A DNA stretch of 64,000 nt. It comes from Pezizomycotina sp. ARF18. Taxonomy: Eukaryota; Ascomycota. The position numbers and the translations under genes are program-made. The notes below the pieces were generated by a model. The model was not told the DNA's origin. It saw only the letters and a program-made list of their open reading frames with translations, and did no database searches. Location: positions 121,438 through 185,437 of the forward strand of contig AZLU01000071.1 in assembly GCA_002224055.1 (NCBI GenBank). Direction: 5' to 3'. Positions 12,443 through 25,560 of this stretch are shown in pieces. Within the stretch, counting starts at the first letter, position 1. Each line of letters opens with the position of its first letter.

Positions 12443-15405
12443 TGATGACCAGAAGGATCCTCGAATTGTTTCGTTCACAAAGAAGTAAAGAAACCCCCAA
12501 ATGTTCTTTAATCTTAAATTTTTCTGTCTTCTCCTTGCGAATCCTCCAATAACCGGGCCTTGTCTTAAGCACCGCGAGTTCTACCGAGAGCGGGAGGGAA
12601 ATCTCGGCCTGAGGTATTTTTCTATATCGCTGTACGTGGAAAGATACATACTAATCTTCGCTCACGCTAGGGTTTCTGTCCAATCGTAGCTGCAACGCTC
12701 TTCCTCCTTTCTGGAAGAAATCTCGCAATTCCAGCAGAATAGGATCCAACTGAAACGATAGCTTCGTGTGAGCTAGGTATAATTTTTCTTTTGCTCTAAT
12801 TCACGAGCTTCATTCGATCCTCTTACAATTCCGAATCCGCAGTGGCGATTTATTATTATTATTATTATTTCATTCTTATCTTAAAGCTCAACTAGGATTG
12901 AGATAAACAGAAAGGTTCGAGGACAGCTTTTTTTTTTTTGTCTTTGTTTAATTTCGCTACACAAATATTTTCTATATGGCGCAACAATTTGCTGCAGAAC
13001 ATTCCTTTTGTCTCCTATCTTGATGAAAGACGGCAGCTGCGTGTTTTTTCCCCTTATCGTAGCCGTTTCTTGGGATGCGTTGGCACTGTCGCTGAAGCGA
13101 AATTAAACAGCGGAAACGCCCCCTTTTTCAATCCCGCCGTCACAAAATACGGCGGTTCTGAAGGATCGTAAAAACAGTTCCGCCCAGAAAGATTAAAGCA
13201 GTCTTTTACTGTTTCTATCTACGCCATTGACGTAGTACTTCTTGGTCGAAACGTTTCGCACATGTGGTGTTTTTTCATCCCAACATTTTCAGATCTCCGG
13301 ATCCAAGATCTTTTAGCCACGGAAAGAGGCTAGTGAAAGAGGGCTGGAAACGTATAGGTAGATAGCTAATATCCAGATCCCCAATTATTACTATTATTAG
13401 TGCTATTCTTTTACAGCTTTACATGGAAGATATATTATAGCAGGCAGAAAAGCAAGTGTAAAAAAAGGGTAAAAGACCAATGGCATTCTACCTTCCTACT
13501 TTCGTAATGCGGTGGTCTATGTGGCATGCCGCTTCATGCCTCTTGCCTTCAATAGTAGTGCGCGGTGTACAAGAGCGCGGCTTCTGCCATCGGCCGAGCG
13601 AAACCCTACAATCGCAACCTTGAAAGCTCGTGGATGTCAGCGCAAAATAGTCTTCTATTGAGAAAAATAATATTGGATAAACAGAGACAAAACATGCATA
13701 AGCGATAGAATTCCCTGTCAGTTGAAATATACAAGGCTAGGAATAGGAATAAATCTAATTTAAAAAGTATTACTAGTATAGATCTTATTATTTTATTTCT
13801 TTGCTATTCGCGAGGCGTGCGGTGCGGTGACATTCGCGATTAGGGATTTAATATTTATTATCAGCGCACGGGATCGTAGGCAGCACCAGATTATCTATCA
13901 CAAGACGAAGTGGGAAGTTTCTAAGAATAAAATATCGTTATAATATATTTCCTTCCCGTTATCATGATAGGGAGACGATTACTACGGTGTCACTCGCGAG
14001 CAGCCGAAGAGGTTACTGGTTAACTGATGTGGTGTTCTTCTTCATAAAGAAAATAGAACATAAGAAACCTCACGTCTCTAATATAAGTCGGAGAAATAAA
14101 TAAACGTGAACGCTGAAATAAAAATAGACGTCTTCGTATCTTCGTATCTTCGTTCCGTTGTAATTAGGGTCCAAAGCTTACGTACATTACCCTATGATAG
14201 GAAACGAGAATGTTTTGTTTCAATATTGAAACCGAGATGTAACATCGCTTTGAAGTGAAAGTTGCTATGCGGCGCCAACTTCTCGATCTTTTTTTCCAGC
14301 GTTCTACGCCGCATACATGCGTTGTAGTATCCTTTTTTTCTTTTTTCTGAGTGTATTTTATGACGAACACATGCCTCAGCCCTGCGAGTAATCTGGGACT
14401 GCAAAGCTTTCTTTAGGCAGCAGAGGACATTTACCTCATATTTGCGGAGCTAGCTCTACCATCGAAAGCTACGCTAGAGCTGATACTCCAACATACTAAG
14501 CAACAAAGAAAAAAGGGAAAAAAAAAAAAGAGTACAGCGCCTCCGCGCTGCTCTCTACCCTTCGGTCTTCGTATAGGGCTAAAACTTAGGCGAATAGAGC
14601 TTCAGATTGAGACAAAAATAGAAATACTCAATTTTATCCGGCATATATGAATAATTCTTTCCCTGGGGTAGAATTTTTTTTTTGAGAATAAGGGCAATGA
14701 TCGGGGGTGAATCCTTAGATTGTCCAGAAATAATCGGGTTCTTGCCCTACAATTAAAACTTATATTGGTGATCTCATGATTTATGGTTTTTCGGGATTCG
14801 TCTTTGACTTATATTGATTCAGTTTCTGACCGTTGAATAATCCTATACTCTTTCTTCGGAGCTTCTCGAAGATCTAGATTGTTGATCCGAGGTTTGAATC
14901 GGACCACTAAGATCATTTTTCCCTTTGTGAAACCTCTTTCTCCACGTTGACCCCAGTACATGTGCAAATTTTATGGACCGGCGTTAATGAATATTTGATG
15001 GCTACCGCTCATAAATGCGATTAAAACGATATTACCTGGCGGTTCTTAATTCCTCGCAATACCGTTGAAGTTGATTCATGGCCTTGTATTGCGGATATTA
15101 TACAGATACGGGAATTAAAGCCCGCCTGGACCCTTCTGCTCTTATTAACTAGATGTAATTTCGATCCTATCCTTGCACTATTCGAACGCCGGATATAACA
15201 GCAGAATAACAGTTTTTCTCCTACGATAATCTCACGATAGTATTTGGCATCCCGATAAAACTCCCGAGAAGCTGAGACCGTAAGATATTAATATCATCGT
15301 GATACTTGATACTCGAGTAGAACGACGGTGAACAACTTCTCCGTGAGTACGGACAAAGTATAACGCAATAATATAACAGTGATGGAGCACCAAGCGGACG
15401 AAGAC

Positions 15406-15978
15406 TTATTCTCGCCGGGGTATTAAGATGTAATCAAGATTGCGACGACGTATACACGAAGGTTGAGGATCTCTTACGTCGAAGGTCCTCAACCCACTCC
15501 ACCGATTCGGCTCTTTCCCCGACTCGATGGTCTCAAACTCCAATCGCGGAGTGCATTCTGTAACAACAAAAACAATCGTTAGAATTCGAATTAAACATCC
15601 TGTCGAGATTAGGAGCTTACTGTATTGCATGAATACTCCTTTTTGAGATACATTTTCAGAATAGAGAATAAATTGTTTACCGTTTCACGTAGTGCTTTTG
15701 AAACATTTCGATCGTCGTCAGGAAGGAGATAACCGAGGTCGATGCGACGCGGAGTTCCGATATTATTATAAATATAAGCTTTTATAGTCTTTAGAACTTA
15801 TTTCTTTAGCTGTATTATTGTGGAAAGTTGAGGGAGAAAACGGTTCAGCATATGTATGAACAGCCTCGTCGTGGTGATAATAAAGGCCATTTGGAGCTCC
15901 GTCCAGGAAAAACTTGGATGATAATATCGAGTTACTGTAATACGCGAGGAAAGAAAAAGAAAAAGTCCACGATGGCAA
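15406..15978 (-). CDS. Possible hypothetical gene, fragmentary
   Basis: I do not recognise this one. On the minus strand an open segment at about 15960-15770 reads FFLDGAPNGLYYHHDEAVH and continues with ordinary-looking protein sequence. A one-base frame change near 15785 leads into IGTPRRIDLGYLLPDDD and then LFSILKMYLKKEYSCNT. A good donor, GTAAGC, follows, with a CTAAC branch site and a TTACAG acceptor (intron about 62 nt, ending near 15560). The last segment has an uncertain frame. His/Asp-rich motifs and clean splice sites favour a real gene over chance, but the start is not fixed and no family match comes to mind. It could be a decayed gene. Confidence 0.27.
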
Positions 15979-16552
15979 GTTTCTAGGCAGGCAGACTCGC
16001 TACTGTAATAGCTTTCAAAAACACCTCCAACTATCATGGTAAACATTGATGTTTCGAAAAGCCTACCGCTGATGTTGTTATAGTGAGATGCAATTGCTTC
16101 CATAATAATAAGGAGAAAATTAAGGTAGCTATTCAATAGTGTTATAAAAACAATGAAACTATGCAAGAAGTGTATAAACTACTCCATAAAAAAAATAAAA
16201 GATTTCATAATTAACATATAAAATTATATGCAGATAGACACAAAAGCTAGAAACTAGTATGCGGACCGAAGGTTATATCGAGACTATTCCTGAGCTACTA
16301 GGCTGGTCTAGGACCCTTTTATGACTTTGGAAGCGCAAACATCTAACATGCAACATGGTCATTGTTTATTTAGTAGTGTATTCTCAGATTACAGACTTTG
16401 AACCGTCCGATATGGTTATGTATATCTAGTATTAGAGTGAATGGTATCAATGTGTTCAGGAGTTGTTTTTTTATAGAATACACTAGAAATTATGTTGATA
16501 ATACAAAATATGGCTCTATCTATATACAATCATTTCCTCATTAATATATATT

Positions 16553-19500
16553 TTACCAAAATCTCCACCACATATTCTTTACTTCACCACTATTCTCTTC
16601 TTCCACATTATTCCTAGTGACAATGGTCATAAACATCTCCTCCAGTCCTGTCTGGGCTAAACTGAAGTATTCGATGCCTACTTCGGTTTTACCTCTTAGA
16701 AGACCCTTCATCAGCCCGCTGATGCCCCCATACGTGACTGGAACACTGAAACGAAGCTGACCACCGCTCATCTGGCCTCCAGTCTCTATCAAGCTTCCAG
16801 GGAATGTATCCGACACCCACTCTACTAACCGCGCCATCTCATCTGTCGAAGAGTGCGGAGCTGACTGTAGAATCGCCTGAATGTGATATCTGTTGCCCAC
16901 TTTCTCGCGGAGGTGCTCCGTCGTGCCGATGGCTAACATCTTGCGAGCGATGATCCCATGCCTCGTTCCAAGTCTGTGAGCTTCTTCCATGGAGTGGGTT
17001 GTTAATAAAATTGAGCGCCCTGGAGCCACGGATGAGATCGTCTTCCACATGACTCGCTTAGAGGCCGCGTCCATTCCCGATGAGGGTTCGTCTAGAAGTA
17101 TCACGGACGGGTTACCCATGAGGGCGATACCGAGAGATAACTTCCGCTTATTACCCCGGAGAGCTTTGCGCCATTCGTTCTCGGAAGTTTTGCAACCCAA
17201 CGGCGCGGATAATGTGTTCAACGTTCCCGGGAATGTTCCGAACACCGCGCGCGCGAGCATAGAATATCAGATGCTCTTCTACTGTCATGGCGTCGATTGC
17301 GTCGAACTGGGGACACACGCCGAGATGCGATCGCGCCGCAGCTGTATGCCTGACAACGTCCACATCTTCGACATGAATACTGCCGCCGTCTGGCTGGAGA
17401 ATGCCGCGGATCATGTTCATTGTTGTGGTCTTTCCTGCTCCATTGGGGCCGAGAAGCACAAGACATTCTCCCGGCTGAACTCCGAAAGTAGCATTTGATA
17501 CGGCGGTGTTAGATCCGAACACTTTGACGAGATTCTGCACCCGAAGCCCGGAAGTGGCGCTGCTAACCCGCGCAGCTTCAGCGGCGACATCCCGATCAAT
17601 CAGCTCCGCGGTATCGCCCTCGAGGTCAAACATCTGGTAGGAGTTATTGATTCCACGTCTTTGCCTAGAGCGAATCCAGTTTTATGGGGTTCGGGATCGG
17701 TAGAGACGGCAGTGCATCCGATTCTTTGAGGACTACGACGGCTAGGAGAATAAAAAACTGGAGGAGGAGGTATAGTATCGGACAGCCGTAAAGACGGAAC
17801 GAGAACAGGTTCGGAATCGCCTTAGATCCCTCGGTACATGTCATGCTCTCAGTATTCAGGCCAACGAGGATCGCGCGGACTACGAAGCCATCGGCATAAA
17901 TAGACCGATGATGTAATGCGCTCTGTCAGTGGCAGCGTTTACATTTCCAACACCGGCGCTCATCGAGATACTGAGGAAGACGGTAAGAGCTATGACTCGG
18001 AAATGACATGATCTAAAAACCCAGAATATTAGTATTAATAAAATCAAATGCATTCAAGGCAGGGACTTGAAGGTAGACTTACAAGAGCATTAATGGCAAA
18101 CGCAGCTAGCTGCGACTTTGCTAACGTCATGGATACAAGGTAGCTGAGCAAGGCTGCAACGAGGCCGTACAAGATAAATATGATGCCGACGGCGGCAATG
18201 TTGTTCCAATTTGTTACAGCGTTCAGCAGGAAAAGGACAGGGACGTTGATTATCATTATGAAAACAAAGTCGTAGAGGATGTATCCGCACCACAGCGGGA
18301 AGGCTCGGATTCCGTTGGAGTAGTGCAGAGCTCTAACATTTTTGATACGCTCCACGGTCGGGTACAAAGCAAAGAATGCTGGGTAGACGGCAAGCGCGAG
18401 GCCGAAGTAAACGATGAACAGCAGCGAATTTCCCAAACCTTGATCCCCTGGTGTATCGAACTGCGAGGTATAGGCATGGATAAAAGTGTCGCTCGGCAGC
18501 AGAAGATTGTTGAGCGCGTTCAGAGATTCTCCGGCCTCTACCCACGGCGCTTGGTACGCGATCTCATTCGTCTTTTTCGCAGGGTCAATGAAGAAACCGT
18601 TAGAGACGTTTCCGGGGTGGGAGTTGATGTAAGATTCGAAATCAGCTGCGGAGTCGACGGTAGTGAATCTTAACGGTCCTTTGTTATCGATAGATGTATC
18701 CGCTGCCATGATTGAGAGTAGTTTCTTCTGTGCAGCATCGTTGATTGCGGACTTGGGCCAATGACTAGACCGCCGGCGTTTTTCGGGTTGCTCATGGCCA
18801 TGGGAGTAATGAAGTTCGATTGGCTCGTGTCCGGCGTAGCGCAGCTGCCAACCTTGTAGGAGTTCAGCTGAGACTGCGCGATTAAAGCGGCGAGAATAAC
18901 GATGAGAACCATGACGGCCGTTGGAAATTTACTACTCCTTCTAAGGATCGTCCACCTCTTCTGGAACATGACGAGAATTTGCCTAAGAGCGGAGACTGAC
19001 CGGCCTCTCAGATCCTCGTCATTTAACGGAACAAATGCCATTTCGTTTTTCTTGTTCTTCTTGCTTGCCTTCTTCGACTTTTTGCTGTTCTCTTTTTCTT
19101 CGAACTCCTCCGCTGCACTGGCATCTTCAGCAACCTTTAAGAAGACTTCCTCCAGCGTTGGCCCCGAGACTCTTGACTCTAGACCGCTATGGCTAAGTTC
19201 CTCGATAGCGCGGCTTGCATCTTCGGCTGAGCCAACATTGTAAGTCTCTTCGCCGCAGTGAACTTTGTAACCGCCACCGTAGCGGGTTTTCAACTCAGCG
19301 GAGGATCCGTACGCCTTCAAATCTCCTTTAGACATGATGGCGACCGTGTCGGCAAGCAGATCTGCCTCGTCTAAGAAATGCGTAGTTATGATCAAGGACG
19401 ATGTCCTCGCTGGGCTAGGATGATATCGTGTAGTTTCCGACGCGACAGAGGGTCTACGCCCGAAGAAACTTCGTCCACGCAGCAAATATTCACGTCGCCT

Positions 19501-21414
19501 TGAAGATAAAGCGAGATGTTAGTTATCTGAGCTTATTGTCTATGAAGAATTCTTAAAATCAAAATACCTGTCAGCATAAGCGCGAGTTGTAGCTTCCTTT
19601 TCTGACCACCGCTGAGGGTTCTACTCGCTGCGAACGTCTTCTTAGCCAGATCGCAGTCCCTGATAAGAGTATGGAGTGTTCCATAGTTATCTTTGCAGCC
19701 TTTAATCCGGTTGAAGACCCAGACATGTTCGGAACATGTGAGTTCATCCCAAAGAACATTCTTCTGGGGCAAAAGCCTAGTCTCGCGCCCTCCTTGAGAC
19801 GAATTTTACCGCTGGTGATGTTTCCGAGGCCGGAAATCGCTTCGAGCGTTGTGGATTTACCACTGCCATTGGCACCAAGCAATGTGAGGATTTCCCCTTC
19901 ACTAACCGCAAGTGAGAGGTTTTAACGGCCTTTACATCCTTCAAGCGACCGGAGCAGCAGCAGCAGCGCGATTTTCCCTTGTATGTTTTGCAGAAACCGT
20001 CCAGTTCGACCATGTTTCCTGAGCTTGTTCCGCGTACTCGCCGCCTGTCGCCAGTTCCGAAGCGCCATTTCTCAATCAGGACTGCAAAGGTGAGGAAAAT
20101 GAAGATATGTGCGAGGCCGATGAGCTGTTTTGTCAGGGTTAGAATCTTATAAATGGCAATCTTGGATTTGATTTACTTACCAACAGTATACCACCGGAAA
20201 TCGAGTGCGCATGGGTCCTAGCGAAATCAGCAGTCGGCCCTATCGAGCCCAGGCTTGCGCCCATATTAGCCGACTCAAATGTTGCTATCCAGACATTATA
20301 GTACAGTAGCCCTCCGGGAGGGAACCCAGCGCGAGAATAACAAACGGTAAACGCTCGCCTCCATCCAAAGTCGCAAAATACATTCCTAGGATACTCATCG
20401 CGGCGACGGTGAATGAAACGAGGATGCCGCTGACCTGGGCTTTCCTGAAGAGGCTTGCTCCGAAGCAACTCATCGATGTCAAGCTTAGCATGAAGATTAG
20501 CTGTCCGAGGAGTATGACACCAAACCCAGTCCGGGTGAATATCAAAGCCTTGGTGAGTATGGCAGTTATAACCCAACCGGGAGATAAATAAATGTAAAGG
20601 CGAGGTGAAAAGAAAGCACTCGAGCAAATACACCACAGCCGGAAGCTTCGATGAGCGTGCTCATCCCATTTTCGCGCTCCGTAGCGATCGCTCCGACAAG
20701 ATGATACACCACACTCTCACCGACCAGGACAAAGACGATAGCTAGAAACCCCGTTATTATGAACATATAAGTTATCCGCTGCTGATCTACTCTTTCCTTT
20801 TCGGTCTGCTGGTTGAAGCCCTTCTCTTTCGTGTTTGCCATCTGAGCCGCGACTGACCTTGCTTTGAAGCGCTCGCGATAGCGGTGTCAATGGCGTTTTG
20901 TACCGGTAAAAGGATTTTCTGGACAGCGTTATCTCCAGTATCGGAAGCAAACGTGCTACCCCAATCAAGACCATTGTCGTAGCGAAGAGTGTAGTTCCAG
21001 GATTTTCTTTGGCTTCGTTGAACACGACAGCGGCAAGACAGTTGGTCTGCCCGCCGAGCGTTGCTGGACATTGCAGCAAAAGATCGTCGGGATTTGTATC
21101 GTCACAACCTTATGGCCCTTAGCGATGAGTGGATCCGAGATGAGTTTTGCGCGTTGTCTGCTAGCGTGCCCTGATTATTCGTCACGATAACTAATTTCTA
21201 GTCGGTGTTATTACATCCACCAGGGACTTAATCGTCCGGGCTTGATTGGCGCCGTATGGGCCGTTATCCGTGCCGACATTTTTAGCTGAGCTAGAAGGAC
21301 TATAAAAGCGATTGGGATGATTAAAGCGCGAAGAATAGTGGTAGGTAGCCGTCGAAGGCCGTAGAGGAGGAGGTTTTTGTGTATTAGTGCTAGTGTCTGT
21401 GATATGACCTTCAT
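16553..21414 (-). CDS. ABC-A subfamily full transporter (TMD-NBD-TMD-NBD)
   Basis: A full-size ABCA-type transporter, about 1,550-1,600 residues, likely moving lipids or hydrophobic compounds across a membrane. It starts MKVISQTLALIHKNLLLYGL at 21414, running into the first helix. TMD1 spans about 21100-20150 and ends in several helices after SLIEASG-like residues near 20650. NBD1 shows Walker A GANGSGKST (about 19875), signature LSGGQKRKLQ (about 19615), Walker B with DE (about 19470) and H-loop ITTHFLDEA. A Lys-rich linker lies at about 19030-19110. TMD2 is about 18700-17650. NBD2 has GPNGAGKTT (about 17450), LSGGNKRKLSLG, VILLDEPSSGMD and LLTTHSMEEAH, then a C-terminal regulatory tail. Introns: 20125-20180, 19499-19567 and 18013-18082. 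The frame changes several times, for example at the NBD2 signature where the A run at 17165-17167 and the G run at 17154-17157 are each one base short. All ATPase motifs are intact, so the gene is probably functional. Confidence 0.94.
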
Positions 21415-21484
21415 AATTGCGTTTGCTTTTACGAGGGAATTCTAGGAAAAAAATCTTCAAGAAACAATTGGGGCGACCGGATCA

Positions 21485-21491
21485 TTATATA
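21485..21491 (-). promoter_or_regulatory. TATA box of the ABC-A gene
   Basis: TATATAA on the minus strand, about 70 bp upstream of the ATG at 21414. The spacing is normal for a fungal core promoter. Confidence 0.5.
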
Positions 21492-23850
21492 AGAGAATCT
21501 ATACGATCTAACACCAATGTATATTGCGGAATCGTATTGATATTGAAAGCCTAGCAAGGTTGGAGCTTTTCTGGTAGGTTTCGGCCAACCAGAAGCTGGA
21601 AGGATATATGACGATCTTTTAGTGTAGGGCTGTATCAGGGGTTAAGATTCTTCCGCGATAGTGCTCCAAGCCTCACACTTGCGTTTCTGATAAGCGTACC
21701 CGTACGGAATTCGTACTGTATGGGAACTTTGGGAAGCAGGTGCATATTCATGCTGGATCAGATTACTCTTCGGAAAATTCTTCGAGGTTTTGGGTTAGGG
21801 ACATCGAATTGCCTCTGCCAGGCACTTCACCAAAGGGGTTAATGAACGAACAACGGCCCGCCGAAACCTCCCAAGAATTCATGGATGGAATGCACTGCCC
21901 GTTCATGATAATTTCCATGCCGCCGTGACGAAGTTGCTGGCATAGCCTCAGAATTCCTTCAAGCGGAAGATCTCAAACCATAGGAAAGTTAATTCTGAGA
22001 CACGTATAACTGTCCAATGGCAGGATTTGGATAGATTAATTGTCTTCAATTTAGATTCGATAAAGCCACAGGTTGGAAGGATTCTGGAAGGAAATGCCAT
22101 ACATTTACCATATTATTTTCCTGCCAGACGTTATTTACTTTGACTATTCGGATACATATATCAACTTCAAGTAACGCTTTCATGTATTTTTTCTTCTAAA
22201 ACATTTGGACGATAAACAGCCATTATTAATCTACATGTATAGACGCCAAATTTCTTCCATAGATTTGAGTTACAGGCCCCAATGAACAAATCGCTTTTCT
22301 TCCAGAGTAATGGCAATAAACAAGATCGCCAGTATAGTTTATTTCTCTGGGTTCGATTTGCAATGAAGAGAGACGCCTTTGGCACTTTCATGAATCCCAA
22401 GTTTATGGATCATACCTCCTGATTTAGGAAGTATAGCCATGATCGCGGAAAGGTTGAAGTATATGGCAAGCTTAATCAAGCATTGTCCGATTACATGGCC
22501 GCTTGTTTATTATTGTATCCTGATCAGTTGCCGGACACGATTTGTACGATGCCTTCTCCGATTGAAATAGGTATATTGCACAGCCATGATAATGCAACCT
22601 TTGATTCAATCTCAATCACCCTCTTTCGGCTCCGTCGCCGGTATACTCACATGTGTAAATAGCCTGTATTGATATAATGGATATCATCTGTTAGGTAGCT
22701 TTGTGCAACAGGTCTATATACCTTCTCGAGAGTAATTTTAAGGTAAATACGCCAATACTACTATTTCGAAGAAATACTCAAGAGTTCAAGTGTACTTCGT
22801 TTCTCTAGCTCAAGTGTACTTCGTCTCTCTAGCTTGACTTCTATATCATCGAATTGTACTACTCATGATTAGTTTTTAACCAGAGAAGGCGCCGAACTCT
22901 TGATGTAATTCTAATCTTTCTTATGTGCTTCTTTACGATAAACGCGATAAAACCGAGAATTATAATGCCAAAAGCTCGAGGTCCTATGCGATTGCACAAC
23001 CATCGAAATTCACGACCGGAACTTCTTCTGAGAAACAAACTTTCTTTTTGTAAACTAAACTTATTGTGAGAATACGAGCCAAATATTCTTGCGGTTTATT
23101 ATCGCTTCCAGCGTGGTAAAGATATCTCCTAGTAGATAGAAGGTTGGCTTGTTCGTATCGTTGAACTTCGAAACATTCGTAGTTAATCTCTGTATTAATA
23201 ACTTTCTAGATCTGATCTACAGAGACGCGACAAGGCTCGCTATACTTTAATTAGACGAATTGAAGTTCCAAACCGGAGGGAGCAAACTTCTGAAAACGAG
23301 CAAAGCCAAGGAAACCAAGTCTGAACAATGAAGCTAACCAGTAAATCCCACGTCGGGGCGGACTTCTTCAGTATCGTCGCAATGTAGGCGCCAAGGACGT
23401 AAATATCGCGCAAATAAACGGATCTTCTGGACCCACAATTTGGGGGCTATAGAAGTTACCAGCTGTGTAGCTGCAGAGCCTTGCGGGGCAAACGACCAAC
23501 TCGGTGCAGTACTCGATTTACCCGGCCTTGTGTAATTAAATAACAAATATAAATATTTACTTCCCTCTTTAGTCCCTATCTCGTCTTCCGTCATTTAGCA
23601 CCTAGTCGGCGCATTTGATTCAATAACCTTGCTATTCGCTTTGCCTATTATCTCAAAGCGGAACGCAGAATTATCATTGGTCGATTCTTGTTTCAATTCG
23701 TTATTGAGGTCAAGGCGGTCCTAGCGACAATCAGTGGTAAATATTTAGTCTCTCTATCCAATCATATGGTAGCAATCAGAGATATTTTAGAGTGATAACT
23801 TTGAACCGACCTTTTAAACTTCAGTAATATTCTCTCTTCCCGGCATCGAA
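21492..23850. other. Intergenic, no gene recognised
   Basis: AT-rich DNA between the divergent ABC-A gene and the orphan gene at 23880. The longest ORF, 23334-23594 on the minus strand, has no recognisable motif or splice partner. The region presumably holds both promoters; a short tandem duplication at 22787-22834 is listed separately. Confidence 0.55.
22787..22834. repeat. 24-bp tandem duplication
   Basis: Two adjacent copies, 22787-22810 and 22811-22834, each beginning CAAGTGTACTTCGT and ending CTCTAGCT. They differ at one base. Recent replication slippage is the simplest explanation. Confidence 0.9.
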
Positions 23851-23860
23851 TATAAAAGGG
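23851..23860 (+). promoter_or_regulatory. TATA box of the orphan gene at 23880
   Basis: TATAAAAGGG lies 29 bp before the ATG at 23880. It is a near-perfect TATA element and one of the best arguments that the short ORF downstream is expressed. Confidence 0.6.
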
Positions 23861-23879
23861 CAAGCACAGCATATCAGCG

Positions 23880-24486
23880 ATGCAGACGCTTAGAGATTAT
23901 CTGAAGCTTCCCTCAGATTACCAGCAAGGCTATGTTATATTAGGAGCCGTTAGACCGCAACTCAATTCCCGCAGAGAAATGACCTGCTCGTGCAGAATAG
24001 ACACTAACCCTAACTGCTTCAAACAGTTCGACTCGTCAGATCATATCGTTCGAGAATACGTTGGAAAGATGGTGAAGCCGGATGTCATGACATCCCCGAT
24101 TTGGTATATCCGTGAACCCGATTTGAATTCCGTTGAGTACAGAGAAGGTGAATCCATGAAGTGATATTTGTGCTATTTTCAGCCTATTCCTTGAGGTCTT
24201 TGGCTGATATATAAAAATTATCGCCTTTTTAGAATCTATTGTCTGTTTGGTTTGTGGAGCGGACATGAGCATCATCAGAGAGTTTTTTGAAGGATTTCCG
24301 GCCTCAGGAAGATTGTATAAGCCTAGTCCGGGCTGTGTTATTGACTTTGAAAAGATCCTTTACCATGCGTATGGAACTGATACGCTGGAAAGGCTCCCCT
24401 TTTGGGTAGAGCTCCGCAACGTCGTAAACCCGGGATATCCTCCTGCATATCTGGAAAGGAGTTATATAGAGGTTTTGTATCCGTAA
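23880..24486 (+). CDS. Two-exon hypothetical protein with paired-Cys motifs
   Basis: I do not recognise the family. Exon 1 is 23880-24147 and exon 2 is 24233-24486. The 85-nt intron has a GTGAAT donor, a GCTGAT branch-like site and a TTTTTAG acceptor, in phase 1. The joined frame encodes about 173 residues without any frame correction. It starts MQTLRDYLKLPSDYQQGYV and has no signal peptide or membrane segment. Cys residues cluster as TCSCRIDTNPNC in the first half and CLVCGAD just after the intron, which might bind metal. The C-terminal half has many aromatic residues (LPFWVEL, YPPAYLERSY). A strong TATA box stands directly upstream. It could be a lineage-specific cytosolic protein. The intron model is inferred from sequence only. 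Confidence 0.55.
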
Positions 24487-24912
24487 TGGAGAGAGCGAAT
24501 GGAATATCCCTTCTGGAGACCCGTTAGACCGCGGACAGGAAGGGATTAGGCGGCAGGAATCGGATGTCATATAGTTTGAGCTCCTTTAACCTCAATTTCG
24601 AGTACAAGACTTTCATTCAACGAGCTTTCAAGCGCCTAATCAACGCGGCTGCGCCCCCTGGATAATTTTTGGTCGAGGATTACCGTCAAGCCAGTTAGTA
24701 TAACACTGCTAGAATCGTCTTACGGATGCAGAATGAACCTTAATACTTACTAGCTACGTCAAATACCAGCTCACCTGGAAAAAACCAGAGGATCGTTCTT
24801 TCGCGAACAGATTGGATTCGTAAATTGAAATCTCCCAACAACAGTGAATTGCTCATTTGAGGGCGACGAGCAACAATTTTACTTAATTAATCTTATATCA
24901 CTCTCCGTGTTA

Positions 24913-25239
24913 TTACACACTAAGATTTAGTAAGGCGAACATAGTAAAACCCCCAAGCACCAAAGTCCAAGGAAAACTCCTGAAGAGAACCAAAAGGCTC
25001 ATAGTGATGTTTGACGGGGCGCAGCACTGATTTTGTGGACAGGAATCTCCCAGCTCATCGCAGCAAGATAAAACTTTATGAGGCGTCGATACCTCTATCG
25101 AGAAAGAATACATCTAACTTGAATTTACAAATGTCTAGCCCAGGTGTTTCACAACGTCGTACTTTGTGGGATTTCTAGCGCTGATATTGATGAATCCGTA
25201 AGCGAGAATGACTATGGATATTGACTTGGAGCTCAACAT
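24913..25239 (-). CDS. Possible small secreted Cys-rich protein
   Basis: A candidate missed by simple ORF calling. On the minus strand an ATG at 25239 begins MLSSKSISIVILAYGFINIS, a plausible signal peptide, and stays open for about 34 codons. After a frame change or a very short intron (a DNA acceptor-like ATAG at about 25093), a second open segment ends at 24913. This has the Cys pattern SCCDELGDSCPQNQCC, followed by a hydrophobic C-terminal helix that could be a membrane anchor or GPI signal. A TATA-like TATAAAATA lies about 45-55 bp upstream. Secreted, short and Cys-rich fits fungal effector-like or surface proteins. The join between the two parts is unproven, so confidence is modest. Confidence 0.35.
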
Positions 25240-25560
25240 TCAATCGCTATACAGTATTGCCTGTTCATGCAAATTTCTTCATTATATTTTATAAACGGCC
25301 TCGTAGATTTCCCGTCGTTGTCACTAACTGGGAAAAAGCCAGTAACACAGTCATATGTATCAGCTACCGGCCGTCCTTCTAGTGCCTGGTTTTGGGTTTC
25401 CAATATTCAAATAGTTTTGGTTCTAGCGGTAGTCGCCACAACTCGAGGAAGTGCAGAAAAGTAGGTAAGGGTTCAAAATTGTGAAGGCGCCGGAGAATCG
25501 ATAGTCGAATTAACGGCAGATGGATGGGTCAAAAACGGATTGGGCTTTTAAGTCTCTCAG

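Larger units (their letters stand above)
9446..15405. other. Gene-poor stretch with scattered ORFs
   Basis: No gene can be assigned. Two more GC-rich patches stand out. At 10145-10351 (+) an open frame ends SNRVNWLKKGWKV, bounded upstream by an in-frame stop. At 10850-11070 both strands are open. Neither shows a known motif or a clear exon partner. The rest is AT-rich with simple repeats such as ATT-type runs near 12850 and TTTA-type runs near 11150. A structured inverted-repeat block at 12320-12442 is listed separately. Confidence 0.55.

Noticed and set aside
16989-17498. 169-codon plus-strand ORF
   Set aside because: It lies exactly antisense to the second nucleotide-binding domain of the ABC-A gene, whose Walker and signature motifs prove the minus strand codes.
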